The position numbers and the translations under genes are program-made. From assembly GCF_010093815.1 (NCBI RefSeq), contig NW_022985553.1, positions 902,133 to 966,132 on the forward strand: DNA of 64,000 bases. Reading direction: 5' to 3'. The DNA comes from Pseudovirgaria hyperparasitica (lineage: Eukaryota > Ascomycota > Dothideomycetes > Acrospermales > Acrospermaceae). Every line of letters starts with the position of its first letter. Positions within the stretch are counted from its first letter, which is position 1. Of the stretch, positions 1-11,262 are shown piece by piece. Below the pieces are notes generated by a model. That model was not told where the DNA came from, made no database searches, and worked only from the letters and a program-made list of their open reading frames with translations.

Positions 1-263
1 ATGTATGATGTAGGTGCTTGTGTCGTAAGTCCAGCCAGGCCGATCTTGTCAGCGACCTCTTTGGCCCGTCTGGAAGGGCTGCTGCTTTGAAGCATAAGGT
101 CGCGCACCATGGCTATAAGATCTACTCTGAAGACCCATAACCCAGCGCCTCTCCGTTCTGTACGCAGGAACATTCAACTTCTATCTCTACCCTCGACAAT
201 TTCACCTGTCTTTCTGGGTATATTGTCATCAATCGAAAGCACGCGGGATTGAGAGCAGCAAAC

Positions 264-3200
264 ATGGTTTCGACTGAGAAGTCATCGAGTGTAGCTCGAA
301 GCTCGTCGGATATATCCGAGATATCGTCCGATGATGGAGCTGCGGGTTTCAAATCTTACCTAGTGAGTAACATCGTGATGTATTGTCCACTGTTCAGCTG
401 TTTACATAGATATCAGCGCGTTTTTTCCTACGCAGATGGATTCAGCTGGTTCTTGAACGTACTAGGCACCTTTGCTGCCATAGGTTCAGGCAGTGTTCTA
501 CCTTTGATGGACCTCATCTTTGGCAAAACTGTCACAACATTCAACGATTTCGGCATAGGTGCAATCAGCCCTGCAGAGTTTCGATCGAGGTCCGTCGACT
601 GGACACTCTACTTCATCTACCTCTTCATTGCCAAGTTTGTCCTTACCTATGTCTGGAGCCTCTGTTTCAACCTTGCGGCCCTTCGAACAACCAAAGCACT
701 CCGCATCCACTTCCTCCAGCAAACTCTACGGCAAGACATTGCATTCTTCGACGAGGAAGGCAATGGCTCCATTTCAATTCAGGTCACAACCAACGGCAAT
801 CTCATCAATACTGGTATATCAGAGAAAGTTGGTCTCATCATCCAGGGGGTCGCCACCTTCGTCGCTGCTTTTGTTATCGCCTTCGTTGTGGATGCAACCT
901 TGACCGGCATCACGTTGGCTGTTGTACCCACTATTGTCATATCAATGGTCGTCGGCGTCATAGTCGAGACGATCCAGGAAGGGCGAATCCTAGCGTTCTA
1001 CTCCTCCGCCGGCCAAGTGGCCGAGGAGATTGTAGCAAGTATGCGAACCGTTCATGCATTTTGGGCACACCCAGCACTTGGTGGGAGATACAATTCGCTG
1101 CTAGACAGCGCCAGAAAAGAAGGAATGAAGAAGTCTCTGAATATCGCCTGTTACTACTGCGTCGAATTCTTCTGCATATACGCAGGCTATGGACTCGCCT
1201 TTTGGCAAGGGATCAGGCGCTACGCTCGTGGAGAGACGTCACAACCAGGCAGCATAGTAACGTATGTTCAGTCCTCTCAGACCTCCCAAGACATTTCTGA
1301 CGGCCAACAGTGTCATTTTTGCAGTAATACTAGCGGCAACGGCCATAACCCAAGTTGCTCCCCAGCTGATGCATCTTTCCAAAGCGGCTTCTGCGGCGGG
1401 TGCGTTGTTCAAAGTCATCGACCGAAAGCCATCCATAGATGCATTATCCAATTCAGGTAAAAGACCAGCAAAATGTGACGGTACAATTGATATCAAAGGG
1501 CTTAAATTTGCCTATCCCAGCCGCCCTAATGTTCACGTTCTCCAGGGGATGGACCTCACGCTACCTGCTGGGAAGACTACTGCATTAGTTGGAGCAAGTG
1601 GTTCGGGAAAAAGCACTATCATTGGATTGATCGAGCGATGGTATAATCCAATCGAAGGGTCAATAAGTCTTGATGGGTGTCGCATCGAAGAGCTGGACAT
1701 TGAGTGGCTTCGCACAAACATCAGGCTTGTACAACAAGTACGTCTCCGGACAGACCATGCGTCCAAGTCTTTGACTAACAGGCTGCAGGAACCTGTATTG
1801 TTCAATGTGACGATTTTCGAGAACGTGTGCTATGGGTTGGTTGGTACTGAATGGTATAAAGCCTCTGAGGAAAAGCAGATGGAGCTTGTCCAGAGTGCCT
1901 GCAAAGCCGCATTCGCTCATGACTTTATTGAAACGCTCCCAGAGGTAGTCCCCCGCAAGAACTTCTCGAAATCTCCCCACTGACCCTTTCAGGGATACCA
2001 TACCCATGTTGGCGAGAGGGCTGGTAGACTCTCTGGTGGACAGAAGCAACGCATAGCCATCGCTAGAAGCATCATATCCAATCCAACCGTGCTACTACTG
2101 GATGAGGCTACTTCTGCGCTCGATCCGAAGGCGGAATCGGTCGTACAGGACGCACTTGACAACGTGTCCGCTCAAAGAACCACCTTGATCATTGCCCATA
2201 AGCTCTCCACAGTCCGAAAGGCAGACAATATTGCTGTGATGTCTGCGGGAGTGATCATCGAACAAGGCACGCATGACCAGCTTTTGGAGATCCCTGATGG
2301 CGCATATGCTCGTCTGGTCAAAGCACAAGACCTCGGCAAAAAACATGACGGTGGACTCATTACTGATGACGAAGAAATCCGCCGCGGCGAAGAGAACATG
2401 CAGCTGCTCCGAACCAAGACTACAGAAGTCCAAGTCGAAAGTTTTTCCGATGATCCGTCAACGCCGAAAAGGAGTATGGGGTATGGACTGCTAAAATGCA
2501 TTTACTTAATCATCAAGCAGCAGAGATCTTTGTGGCTGTTATTCTTCCTCGTTCTTATTGATGGTACACTCGGTGGTAAGCACAAGCCATCTTCGTAAGG
2601 CAGATCGTACCTGATGTGTACTTTAGGTCTCGCGTACCCGGCGCTAGCCATACTGTTTGCTAGGAGCATAACTGCTTTCACTTTACCGCCAGATGAAATG
2701 GTCGACCAGGGCGACTTTTACGCACTGATGTTCTTCATTGTCGCCATAGTAATTCTGCTGGCTTACTTCAGCATGGGTTGGTGGACAAATCAAATTTCCC
2801 AGGTGAGTAATCCGGATTCCGCTGCAAGAAGTTGTTCTTAACGATCGTTGAAAGATTCTCACATACAATTATCGTTCACAAATGTTTCATGATACAATCA
2901 GACAGGACATGAGTTTCTTTGACAAGCCAGAAAACACCGTGGGTGCAATCGTGTCACGGCTGTCAAGCCAACCAACACATGTTCAAGAGCTGCTCTCCAT
3001 GAATGTCGGGATTATCATAGTGGCTATGGTCAATGTTGTATCCAGTAGCATCCTTGCCATAGCTATCGCTTGGAGACTTGGACTCGTCGTTGTGTTCGGT
3101 GCGCTCCCCGCACTTTGTTTCTTTGGCTACCTTCGGATTCGACTGGAGTTCGCCCTTGACGATGCAATCACACAACGGTTTGCAGACAGTGCTGCTTTGG

Positions 3201-4366
3201 CTGCTGAGTCTGTATCTGCTATCCGAACTGTGGCATCACTTGCCCTCGAGCGCACAATTCTGGACAGATACCGAGATAGCCTTGCTTCTATCGAGCAGCG
3301 CTCCGCAAAATTCCTGCTCTGGACCATGTTCTGGTTCTCCTTATCTCAGGCAGTCAATCTTCTCGCCATGGCACTAGGCTTCTGGTATGGATCCAGACTT
3401 ATCTCCTTCGGGGAATATGACCTCCAGCAGTTCTATATTGCATTCCTCTCTGTGCTCTTCTCAGGCGAAGCAGCAGCACAATTCTTCTCATACTCCACCA
3501 GTATTACAAAGGCCGTTACCTCGGCCAACTATATCTTCTGGCTCAACGCCCAGGTTCCAAATGTCCGCGAAATAGGTCCTAACTACGGGCCAACAGACTC
3601 CGATACCACCGATGAGTGCAGAGGCGCATCCATCCAGGCTCAAGATATCCAATTTGCATACCCCGAACGTCCCAACATCCCCGTACTCCGGGGCGTCTCT
3701 GCAACTGCAAGACCCTCTCAATCAATTGCTTTCGTTGGCCCCTCGGGCTGTGGCAAGACGACCATGATCGCCCTTCTCGAACGCTTCTACGACCCTGCCT
3801 CCGGCCGCTTCCTCTTCAACAAGCAGGACATCAGCACACTATGTCCGCGTGCATACCGCACTAACATCGCGCTCGTACAGCAAGAGCCCACATTGTACGG
3901 CATGTCGATCGCGGACAACATAGCACTCGGCAGCCATGGCACCGCAACAGAGGTTGAAATCGAAGACGCGTGTCGCAAGGCGAATATCTACGACTTCGCG
4001 GCCTCACTTCCGGACGGACTGCGTACGTTGTGTGGAAAGAGTGGCACGCAGCTGTCTGGCGGACAGAGACAGCGTATTGCGATCGCGCGAGCGTTGATAC
4101 GTAAGCCGAAGCTGTTGTTGCTGGACGAGGCGACAAGTGCGCTTGACACGGAGAGCGAAAAGATTGTCCAGGATGCGTTGGAGAAGGGCAGTGAAGGCTG
4201 TACCAAGGTCGCGGTTGCGCATCGTTTGAGTACGGTCAAGGGGTGTGACTGTATATTTGTGTTTGCCAAGGGCAAGGTTGTTGAAAGGGGAACACATGAG
4301 GAGCTGATTCGGCGGAGGGGGGTTTATTTTGAAATGTGTCTTGGGCAGGGGCTTGATTCGGCGTAG
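264..4366 (+). CDS. ABCB-type full ABC transporter (MDR/leptomycin-resistance-like)
   Basis: Membrane exporter that couples ATP hydrolysis to efflux of hydrophobic compounds or lipopeptides. Seven exons: 264-362, 417-1261, 1311-1737, 1789-1944, 1993-2575, 2627-2802, 2855-4366 (3798 nt, 1265 aa), all with GT-AG introns of 48-54 nt. Order is TMD1-NBD1-TMD2-NBD2, the usual full ABCB layout and length. NBD1 has Walker [10 protein letters not shown] near residue 409, signature LSGGQKQR and Walker [15 protein letters not shown]2 has GPSGCGKTT near residue 1058, LSGGQRQR and [11 protein letters not shown]. Both ATP sites therefore look catalytically complete. The start is the first in-frame ATG, after which the serine-rich N-terminus is cytosolic. 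Introns 1 and 3 are multiples of three without stops, so unspliced reading frames stay open. It converges on a secreted esterase. The substrate cannot be told from sequence; a plasma-membrane drug pump and a metabolite exporter are both possible. Confidence 0.93.
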
Positions 4367-4820
4367 GTGGACGATGTTGTCCGTCAAGCGGGTCTTTCTC
4401 ACGTCATGTATAGAGTATAGACGTTGTGCGTTCAGTAATACTATACAAAGTCAAGAACGCGTCTTTAAAGCAGCCCTTCCAGCACTTTCCCACCTTGAAT
4501 CTGTTACAGCCCGCTTCACTGCCAAACAAGCCCACCGTATCTCGGGTCCCTCTTTCAAGATCCTATGCAGCCTCATATACGCCCTGATATAATACGACTA
4601 ACCAGCAATCATAGTTTCAAGTAATTACAGCTTCGGCACGGAGCATCAGGTAGCGATCGATGTATAGAGAATCACATAGCATCCAAAATACATGTTGTTC
4701 GAATTCACGACGTGTTCGTTATGACATCCCTGCTGAGAAATCTTGTAATTGAGATATATCTATGTTCCATTCATAAGAGGGGGAACCACGATTAACCCCC
4801 AAAAATGCTAATCAAATAGT
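4367..4820. other. Convergent intergenic region
   Basis: About 450 bp between the 3' ends of the ABC transporter and the carboxylesterase. It should hold both 3' UTRs. I see no gene in it. Confidence 0.6.
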
Positions 4821-6434
4821 TCACGGGAATGGATCATATTCACGTACTCCCGCACACACTCCATCCACCTCAATACCATCGATATGCTGCACAGCCTTGC
4901 CATTGGCACCAAAGCGCAGCATATCACCGCCATTCGGCTCACTCACAACTTGAGGCCGCCAGCCAAAGGCTTTCTGGGGCCCATTGTATGGGTCCTTGAC
5001 GAAACTCATGATATGGTCCTGTATCGACTGGCTGACTTCAACCTGGAAGTCTGTGGTATTAGCTACATGGTCCAGAAGTCCGTATGTGCCAAACACCATT
5101 GGCGTTTCGCTATTATGGTACGCGCCAAGCCAGTCATACACATTCAAGTTGGGAAAGACGCCGGCGTATTGGAATCGAAAGACTGGTGCATCGGGAAGCT
5201 GGTTCCGACGTGTTGTTGCGTTTAACATCGTACACACCGCGGCAATATCTCTGCTTGTGACGGCAGCCTGCCACGGGCCCTCGGTCAGATTATCTTTTGG
5301 CCACGGCGCCAATGAGGAGAACTCGTTGGCTGTGAAGGATATCATGCTTGGTCGACGTGCAAGCTTACCTGCCTTGGCTCGCGCTTCGTAGTCGCGGAAC
5401 ACGATCCGGTCATCGGGAACAACGCTAAACGAGAGCGCAGGCTGCTCCGCCCGGTCGCCATACCGGCCGATGAAGTTCGAGATCTGAGCGGACGAGACCA
5501 GACGCATGCAGTCCAGCTCTGCGGCACCGTCTTCGTCCTCACATGCAGCGCCACAGGGCGCTGCGCAGCCAACATGTCGCGCTACGAAGCTAAAGTTTGA
5601 GTGCGTGGGGTCCTCCGCCAGACCGGAAGAAACGGTGCCGGACTCGAGATAGTAGGATTGCGCGATTGGGTCTGCGTGGTAGGCATAGGCGTGGATGTCG
5701 GCGCTGATGGAACCTGCCGAGCGGCCCCAGTGCATGATGCGCGTTGGATTGCCTCCGAACGCGGCGATGTTGTCGCGGATCCATTCGAGAGCGAGGCGTT
5801 GGTCGAGGATGCCGAGGTTTTGATCATTGCTGGCTAGGCCACGCGCGTTGGGGAAGCCGAAGATGTTGACGCGGTAGTTGATGGTGACGATGATGGAAGA
5901 CTGAGACCGCTCGGCCCACGTCGTTGGGATCTGCCATGGGAGCTCGATGCCGCCTATTACGAAGCCGCCTCCGGTCATGAAGAATTGGACTGGAAAGCCG
6001 TTCTTAGGTGGCGCCTTTGTCGGTGCCCATACTGCGAGATATAGGCAATCTTCGGACGTTGCCTCGCCGACGAGCCCGGATGTATCGTTCTGGGCGCCAT
6101 TGTATATCAAGTTACCTTTGGTCAGGGGCAGGTTCCACATTGACTCCACTGCGGTCACGAATTGCGGACAGGATGGCGGGAACTTTGTGGAGTAGCGATG
6201 TATGCTTGGCGATGGGGGGAGTTTCTGCGGACGAAGCCAGCGGCGGGATGCGACAGGAGGCTCTGCAAATGGTATTGCTCGCCATTGTCGTGTATTGGGA
6301 TATTCGGAGTCGATAAGACCAGTGAAGGTGCCCGTCGATGTCCGCACAGTAAGCTTGCTATGGGCGTCTGAGCAGTTACTCGTTGCCGTCGCTGGCAGAG
6401 CGAGGAGAGCCAGCGAGAGAGCGGAGAGCCGCAT
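4821..6434 (-). CDS. Secreted type-B carboxylesterase/lipase (cholinesterase family)
   Basis: Alpha/beta-hydrolase of the COesterase family, 537 aa in one exon, the normal family length. Residues 1-17 form a signal peptide (MRLSALSLALLALPATA). The family motif EDCLYLAVWAP lies near 128-138, and a GGGF oxyanion loop near 155-158. The nucleophile is Ser239 in GRSAG; acid Glu371 (TANEF) and His440 (GAYHNSE, before the VFGT motif) complete a plausible Ser-Glu-His triad. Several NxS/T sites and Cys pairs fit secretion. Oddities: the elbow reads GRSAG where most family members have GESAG, and the oxyanion loop reads TGGGF rather than HGGGF. Substrate is unknown; fungal relatives hydrolyse esters, lipids or mycotoxins. 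Confidence 0.9.
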   Translation of the reverse strand: MRLSALSLALLALPATATSNCSDAHSKLTVRTSTGTFTGLIDSEYPNTRQWRAIPFAEPPVASRRWLRPQKLPPSPSIHRYSTKFPPSCPQFVTAVESMWNLPLTKGNLIYNGAQNDTSGLVGEATSEDCLYLAVWAPTKAPPKNGFPVQFFMTGGGFVIGGIELPWQIPTTWAERSQSSIIVTINYRVNIFGFPNARGLASNDQNLGILDQRLALEWIRDNIAAFGGNPTRIMHWGRSAGSISADIHAYAYHADPIAQSYYLESGTVSSGLAEDPTHSNFSFVARHVGCAAPCGAACEDEDGAAELDCMRLVSSAQISNFIGRYGDRAEQPALSFSVVPDDRIVFRDYEARAKAGKLARRPSMISFTANEFSSLAPWPKDNLTEGPWQAAVTSRDIAAVCTMLNATTRRNQLPDAPVFRFQYAGVFPNLNVYDWLGAYHNSETPMVFGTYGLLDHVANTTDFQVEVSQSIQDHIMSFVKDPYNGPQKAFGWRPQVVSEPNGGDMLRFGANGKAVQHIDGIEVDGVCAGVREYDPFP

Positions 6435-7860
6435 ATTAGACAGAACTGCCTTGTTTGACTCTCAGAGCACTTGAAGTTCTTGGTTCAAGGAGAAATATCG
6501 ATTCTTGCTTATATACTGGCTAACAAAGGCCGTTTCCAGCAGGTAAACTCGTTTAATCCCACGTGATGCGGATCCTGCAGGTAAGGATCACTGGCGTCTT
6601 AGTATTGCTCGGCGTATCGTAATCTTTGGGTACTTGAGGTCCTCCCGTAATACATACTGATGGTACGAATAGAGTCCCATGTAAGTGACGTCTGAGGCTG
6701 ACCTACCTGTTCTAAGGTCGTCCATGTCGAGAAAGGGGCTGGAGGCATTGAATCGCACATATACTGGAGATGTAAGATTAGATCACGCACGAGACCACCG
6801 GGGAATTCGCTTTGCAGAAATGACTCCACATGTATCATGGTTGGGAAGCGATGAATATCTCGAAGGCGATGATGGAGTGTGAAGCGTTGCTTCACGAATG
6901 ACATGTAAAGGGGGTTCGCTGTGCGCTAGGCCGAAAACACCGAGTTTGCCATGCAGGGATTTATGTTTGCCATGGATTGTAGATGTGTACACTACATAAC
7001 ACGCTTCACCGTATCTTTGAATTTCTCCTTGCTCATCCTTACTTCCGTCAGTCTGCCAACGCGGAGGCTCTCGGTGAGGACTGAGTCATTCGAAACCGTT
7101 ATGGCACCCGTGCTTGGACGTGGCTGATAAGGCGGATCGAGCATTAGCATGTCAGGCATTGTGATATCGGATGAACCTCGTGGATATATGTTGCAATTAC
7201 TTACTCCTGCCGTTCCACATATATGGTTAATCACAGGTTGCTCCAAATACGAGCAGATTTTGAAGAGACCGATTTTCGCTTCAGTGACAATCTGTACGAT
7301 AATAGCTTTCACAGCGCTACCAACGTCGAGTGAATGATAACAGCGAGCACATCATTCTGGTTAGAGGATGTGAGATCGATATAATTGATAGTTTTGCTTC
7401 GTTCATGGCGCAACGTTAATAGTCCACAACGAGAGAAGGTCGTGATAGGGGAAGAAGGAAAGACAAGGGTTCTAAACATAAGGCGGTGGTCAGTTCTGTA
7501 CATTGAATAGCATAGTTGAGTCAAAATCAAACATGGAGCTCAGGGTGGCTTGGAATCAACGATCAAGAGTGATGTGTGAATCAGGGGAGTCGTTGGACCC
7601 TGGAGTATCGTGACGGGATTGGTGCCTGAGGCAACCAAAACGTGGGGATGCGAGGGGCAGCTCTGAAAATGGCCGACCGGAGTTTGACTCACGATCTTGA
7701 CTCACGAAACAGCCGAAGTTGTCAGACTCACTTACCGTGCACGCGACCTGCGCATTCCCTGGGCACACGACAGAGAAATATATAATCTTCGTTCCTTCAA
7801 TTCACCCTATTCCAGTCCATATCTCACATCTCCGTTCCAGCCTCTGAGCTTCATCGCGCC
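6435..7860. other. Divergent intergenic region
   Basis: About 1.4 kb between the divergently transcribed esterase and methionyl-tRNA synthetase. Short open frames on the minus strand near 6600-6900 and 7000-7310 show no recognisable domain and are probably chance or decayed sequence. The two promoters must lie here. Confidence 0.5.
6509..6515 (-). promoter_or_regulatory. TATA box of the carboxylesterase
   Basis: TATATAA on the minus strand, about 75 bp upstream of the esterase ATG. Position and sequence fit a core promoter element. Confidence 0.45.
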
Positions 7861-9860
7861 ATGGCGGCGACCGAGCAAAAGATCCTACCTCAACCAGGGA
7901 AGAGGAATATCCTTATCACGAGCGCTCTTCCCTACGTGAACAACACGCCTCACCTGGGAAACATCATTGGAAGTGTATTATCGGCCGATGTCTTCTCCAG
8001 GTCAGTTCACAATCCGAAGCTTCCCACGCCTGGCAAAGCTGAAGTTACCACAGATACTGCAAAGCCCGCGGCTGGCCGACCCTCTACGTATGCGGAACGG
8101 ATCAATACGGTACTGCGACCGAAACAAAGGCGATTGAAGAGGGGGTTACTCCGGCAGAGCTGTGTGCCAAGTTCCACAAGATACATTCTGAGGTCTACCA
8201 ATGGTTCAATATTGCCTTTGACATCTTCGGCAAGACCCCGACCAAGCAGCACACAGAGATTTCTCAGGCCATGTTCTTAACGCTAAGGGATAAAGGTTAC
8301 CTAGAAGAGAAGGTCACTATACAACCGTACTGTGAAAAGCATGAATCGTTCTTGGCAGATCGGTTCGTAGAAGGAGAGTGCCCGCTTTGTCACTACGCAG
8401 ATGCTAGGGGAGATCAGTGCGATAAGTGTGGTAAGCTTCTAGATCCACTAGAACTAATCAAACCTCGGTGCAAACTGGACGGAGCAAGCCCTGTGCCGAG
8501 AGAGACAACACACGTGTTCCTGTTACTGGACAAGCTACAACCAATGATCGATGAGTGGTCCCAGAAAGCATCGAAAGACGGCGCATGGTCAGCAAATGGA
8601 TGGAGTATCACGAAGAAATGGCTAGATGAGGGCTTGAAACCAAGAGGTATCACGCGTGATTTGAAATGGGGAGTACCAGTGCCGGTTGCGGGTTTGGAAA
8701 ACAAGGTCCTGTATGTGTGGTTCGAAGCTTGCATTGGGTACCCGAGTATCACTGCGAACTATACCGACGAGTGGGAGAAATGGTGGAGAAATCCGGACGA
8801 CGTCCGCCTATATCAGTTCCTAGGAAAAGACAACGTTCCATTTCACTCCGTCATCTTTCCCGGATGTCAATTAGGAACGGGCGAGACATGGACAAAGCTC
8901 CATCATCTTTCCACCACCGAGTATCTCAACTACGAAGGAGGAAAATTCTCCAAGAGTCGTGGTATCGGCGTCTTCGGCAACAACGTTCAGGAAACTGGTG
9001 TTTCAAGCGATGTCTGGCGTTACTACCTCCTTTCCCGTCGTCCAGAGACCGGCGACACTGAATTCGAGTGGACCGCCTTTATTGCAAGCAACAATAACGA
9101 GCTCCTCAAGAACCTCGGTAACTTCGTCAACCGCATCATCAAGTTTGTAAACTCAAAGATCTACAACTCGAAGATTCCCGACTACGCTGACTACGCCGCT
9201 CTTGGCGACTACTATACCGAGCACCTTCGTGCTGCGAATGCCATTCTCACACAGTATAATGAAGAAATGACGGCAGTGAAGCTACGCGCAGGTCTCGTTA
9301 CTGCTCTACATTTCTCGGATCTTGGCAACAAGTTACTCCAGGATAACCGCATCGACAACAAACTTGCCGAGAACGAGCCAGAGAAATGTGCCGCTGTCGC
9401 GGGATTGGCCATCAACCATGTCCATCTCCTTGCCAGCCTCATCGAGCCATATATGCCCGGTACAACAGCCTCCGTGCTCTCGCAATTACAGTCCACGCTC
9501 CAAATCATCCCGGACACATGGACGCCAAATACTATACCCGCTGGCCACACCATTGGCAAAGCAGCATACTTATTCAGTCAGATCAAGCCCGAGAAGGAGA
9601 AGGAGTGGCGCGAGATGTTTGGCGGTACTGCCGCGCTCGAAGCAAAACGCGAGGCTGCAGAGAAAGCAGCAAAGAAGAAGGCGGACAAGGAGAGGAAGAA
9701 GGCGAAGAAGGCAGAGCAGCAAAAAGCTGCCCAGGAAGCCGGTGTGGAGCCAAGTGTCGAGGCCACGGAGAAGGGTACGGACCAGGGCGTCGGAAGTGAC
9801 AAGACGGCTGTCGAGGAGGTCACAGAGGGCGTAAAGCAAGCGGTGTTGCAGAGCTCTTGA
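7861..9860 (+). CDS. MES1: Cytosolic methionyl-tRNA synthetase
   Basis: Class I aminoacyl-tRNA synthetase that charges initiator and elongator tRNA-Met in the cytosol. Exons 7861-8000 and 8054-9860 (53-nt intron) give 648 aa. The HIGH motif appears as HLGN at residues 31-34 after [10 protein letters not shown]; the KMSKS loop appears as KFSKS near 344-348. Zinc-knuckle cysteines (CPLC, CDKC) lie in the connective-peptide insertion. The C-terminus from about residue 565 is a Lys/Glu/Ala-rich coil likely to bind RNA. Unlike the yeast enzyme (about 750 aa), it has no N-terminal GST-like Arc1-binding domain; the catalytic fold begins around residue 16. The in-frame junction restores [16 protein letters not shown], which fixes the intron. 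No mitochondrial presequence is seen. Confidence 0.96.
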
Positions 9861-10673
9861 ATGTAATTGTGGAGTCAGAGGGCGTGGCGCGGCATGGCGT
9901 GGCGTAGAAGGTAGGCGGTAGGCGGTAGTGGATTCTGGATGCATGGCGTGGATGTTGAGATGACATGTATGACGATCGTCTTCTTCGCATGTTTGGGTTT
10001 CGATGGTCGAATGCATTTGCAAGGGATGTTTGGTTCGATCAATGTAGTTGAGGAAAAGTCTCATCTGTACGTATGGAGTTAAAGACCCAGCATGATATGG
10101 TTCAACCGACTTGGGCATGGTCTTCGTATCAATGAAGCGTTTTTGGAATGAACTGAGAGCCTGGACTGATTCACTGATGAGAGGACTGTGGTGTCGGTTA
10201 CATATGAAGCCTGGATTCAGCCCTGTAGAGTCTTAGATATCAGACAAGACCTGGGCTTCTTAGCTCGTCGTGCGTAGAGGATTCACAGGTAATTCTGACG
10301 CTGAATCTTGTGCCTAGGGAGGTGAGATGAGATGACATCTTGAGAGTCTGGTATCCTAGGACATATAACATGTTTTACTAGACTATTCAATAGCTAACAT
10401 TATTCGACTATATGAACAGTTATCAGCACTTGCCCTAACCTCTCAACATCGAGCTTTCAGACGGGGGGCACTCAGCTAAGGAATCTAGTACTCACTTGTT
10501 ACGTCAAGTCAGCGGCATTATGGACACAAGTTCTCTCCTGTGGATCAGAGTTCGACTCCAGAAGAGGCTTGTACATCAATAATCCGCAGCTTAGCATATG
10601 TCCCACTCAGAAATAAGGGAAATTCATAAAGCAGTAACTCGGAATCAGGTAACACAACGAAAAGGTCAGAATG

Positions 10674-10681
10674 TGACGTCA
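10674..10681. promoter_or_regulatory. CRE/ATF palindrome TGACGTCA
   Basis: Perfect 8-bp binding site for fungal CRE-type bZIP factors (Atf1/AtfA-like), 582 bp upstream of the orphan gene at 11263. A second copy lies nearer the gene. Confidence 0.35.
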
Positions 10682-11092
10682 ATAAGCTGGAGCAGCATCT
10701 TTGCTTGACTAGAAATTGAAAGTTTGATGGTCACTTGCGCATTAGGAGGAATGGGCTGCTGGCGAGGTCTGTTTTGTTGTTTTCGTTGTTCACTGGGGCG
10801 TTGTTCACTCGCGGATTGTTCACTGTGCTGAGGTGATGTACTGAGGAGACAGTGATCTGTCCGGGGCTTGAGGAGGTCAAGTTCTTAAGTTAGTATGGGT
10901 GTCTCCGGTGTCCCATGACGGTGATTACCTGACCGGCGAGACTTAAGAAGCTTTGTTAATGGTACACGCAACTTCCGGAAACATTGGCTGACTGTATCAT
11001 GCGAGTACCGCTTGGTTGTGATATTCCCGCCAAGGAATTGCCGGCAACACTGTTCACTATGGCGGATGGTGTTTTCACGTGCAGTAGTGAAG

Positions 11093-11100
11093 TATATAAA
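11093..11100 (+). promoter_or_regulatory. TATA box of the orphan gene
   Basis: TATATAAA, 163 bp before the ATG at 11263. Confidence 0.4.
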
Positions 11101-11146
11101 CATTCTTTGGAAAAACTCAAACCTAGATGACTCGTTTGACGTCAAG

Positions 11147-11154
11147 TACCCATT
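11147..11154. promoter_or_regulatory. CRE/ATF palindrome within TTGACGTCAA
   Basis: Second perfect TGACGTCA, extended to a 10-bp palindrome, 109 bp before the ATG at 11263 and just downstream of its TATA box. Two such sites in front of one gene suggest bZIP control, but this is inference. Confidence 0.4.
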
Positions 11155-11262
11155 TGCAAGGTCCAATATTCTTCTTCGCTCATACAATCCCGGCGAAAGC
11201 CCTCAGATGCGCTCTATCAACTGCTGGAAAAGCAGTTTCTTAATCCCATACCCCCTGAGAAC

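Larger units (their letters stand above)
10885..11187 (-). pseudogene. Possible remnant of a PIF/Harbinger-type transposase
   Basis: A 100-codon minus-strand frame contains RFEFFQRMF followed by a segment reading KRYSHDTVSQCFRKL. The latter resembles the stretch before the DDE domain in fungal Harbinger-like transposases (a basic residue, then DTVSR-FH). No DDE catalytic core follows, so at best this is a truncated fragment. No terminal inverted repeats were recognised. It overlaps the promoter of the orphan gene at 11263. Chance similarity is a real alternative. Confidence 0.25.
9861..11262. other. Intergenic region with possible transposase remnant
   Basis: About 1.4 kb between MES1 and the orphan gene. 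It holds the presumed MES1 3' UTR, two TGACGTCA sites, a TATA box and a short minus-strand frame resembling a Harbinger-type transposase, listed separately. A T-loop-like string at 10548-10556 does not fold into a tRNA. Confidence 0.5.

Noticed and set aside
6992-7312. 106-codon minus-strand frame as a pseudogene
   Set aside because: No motif strong enough to assign a family; left as undetermined intergenic sequence.
10548-10556. T-loop-like string TTCGACTCC suggesting a tRNA
   Set aside because: Flanking bases do not pair as a T stem and no A box or acceptor stem was found.
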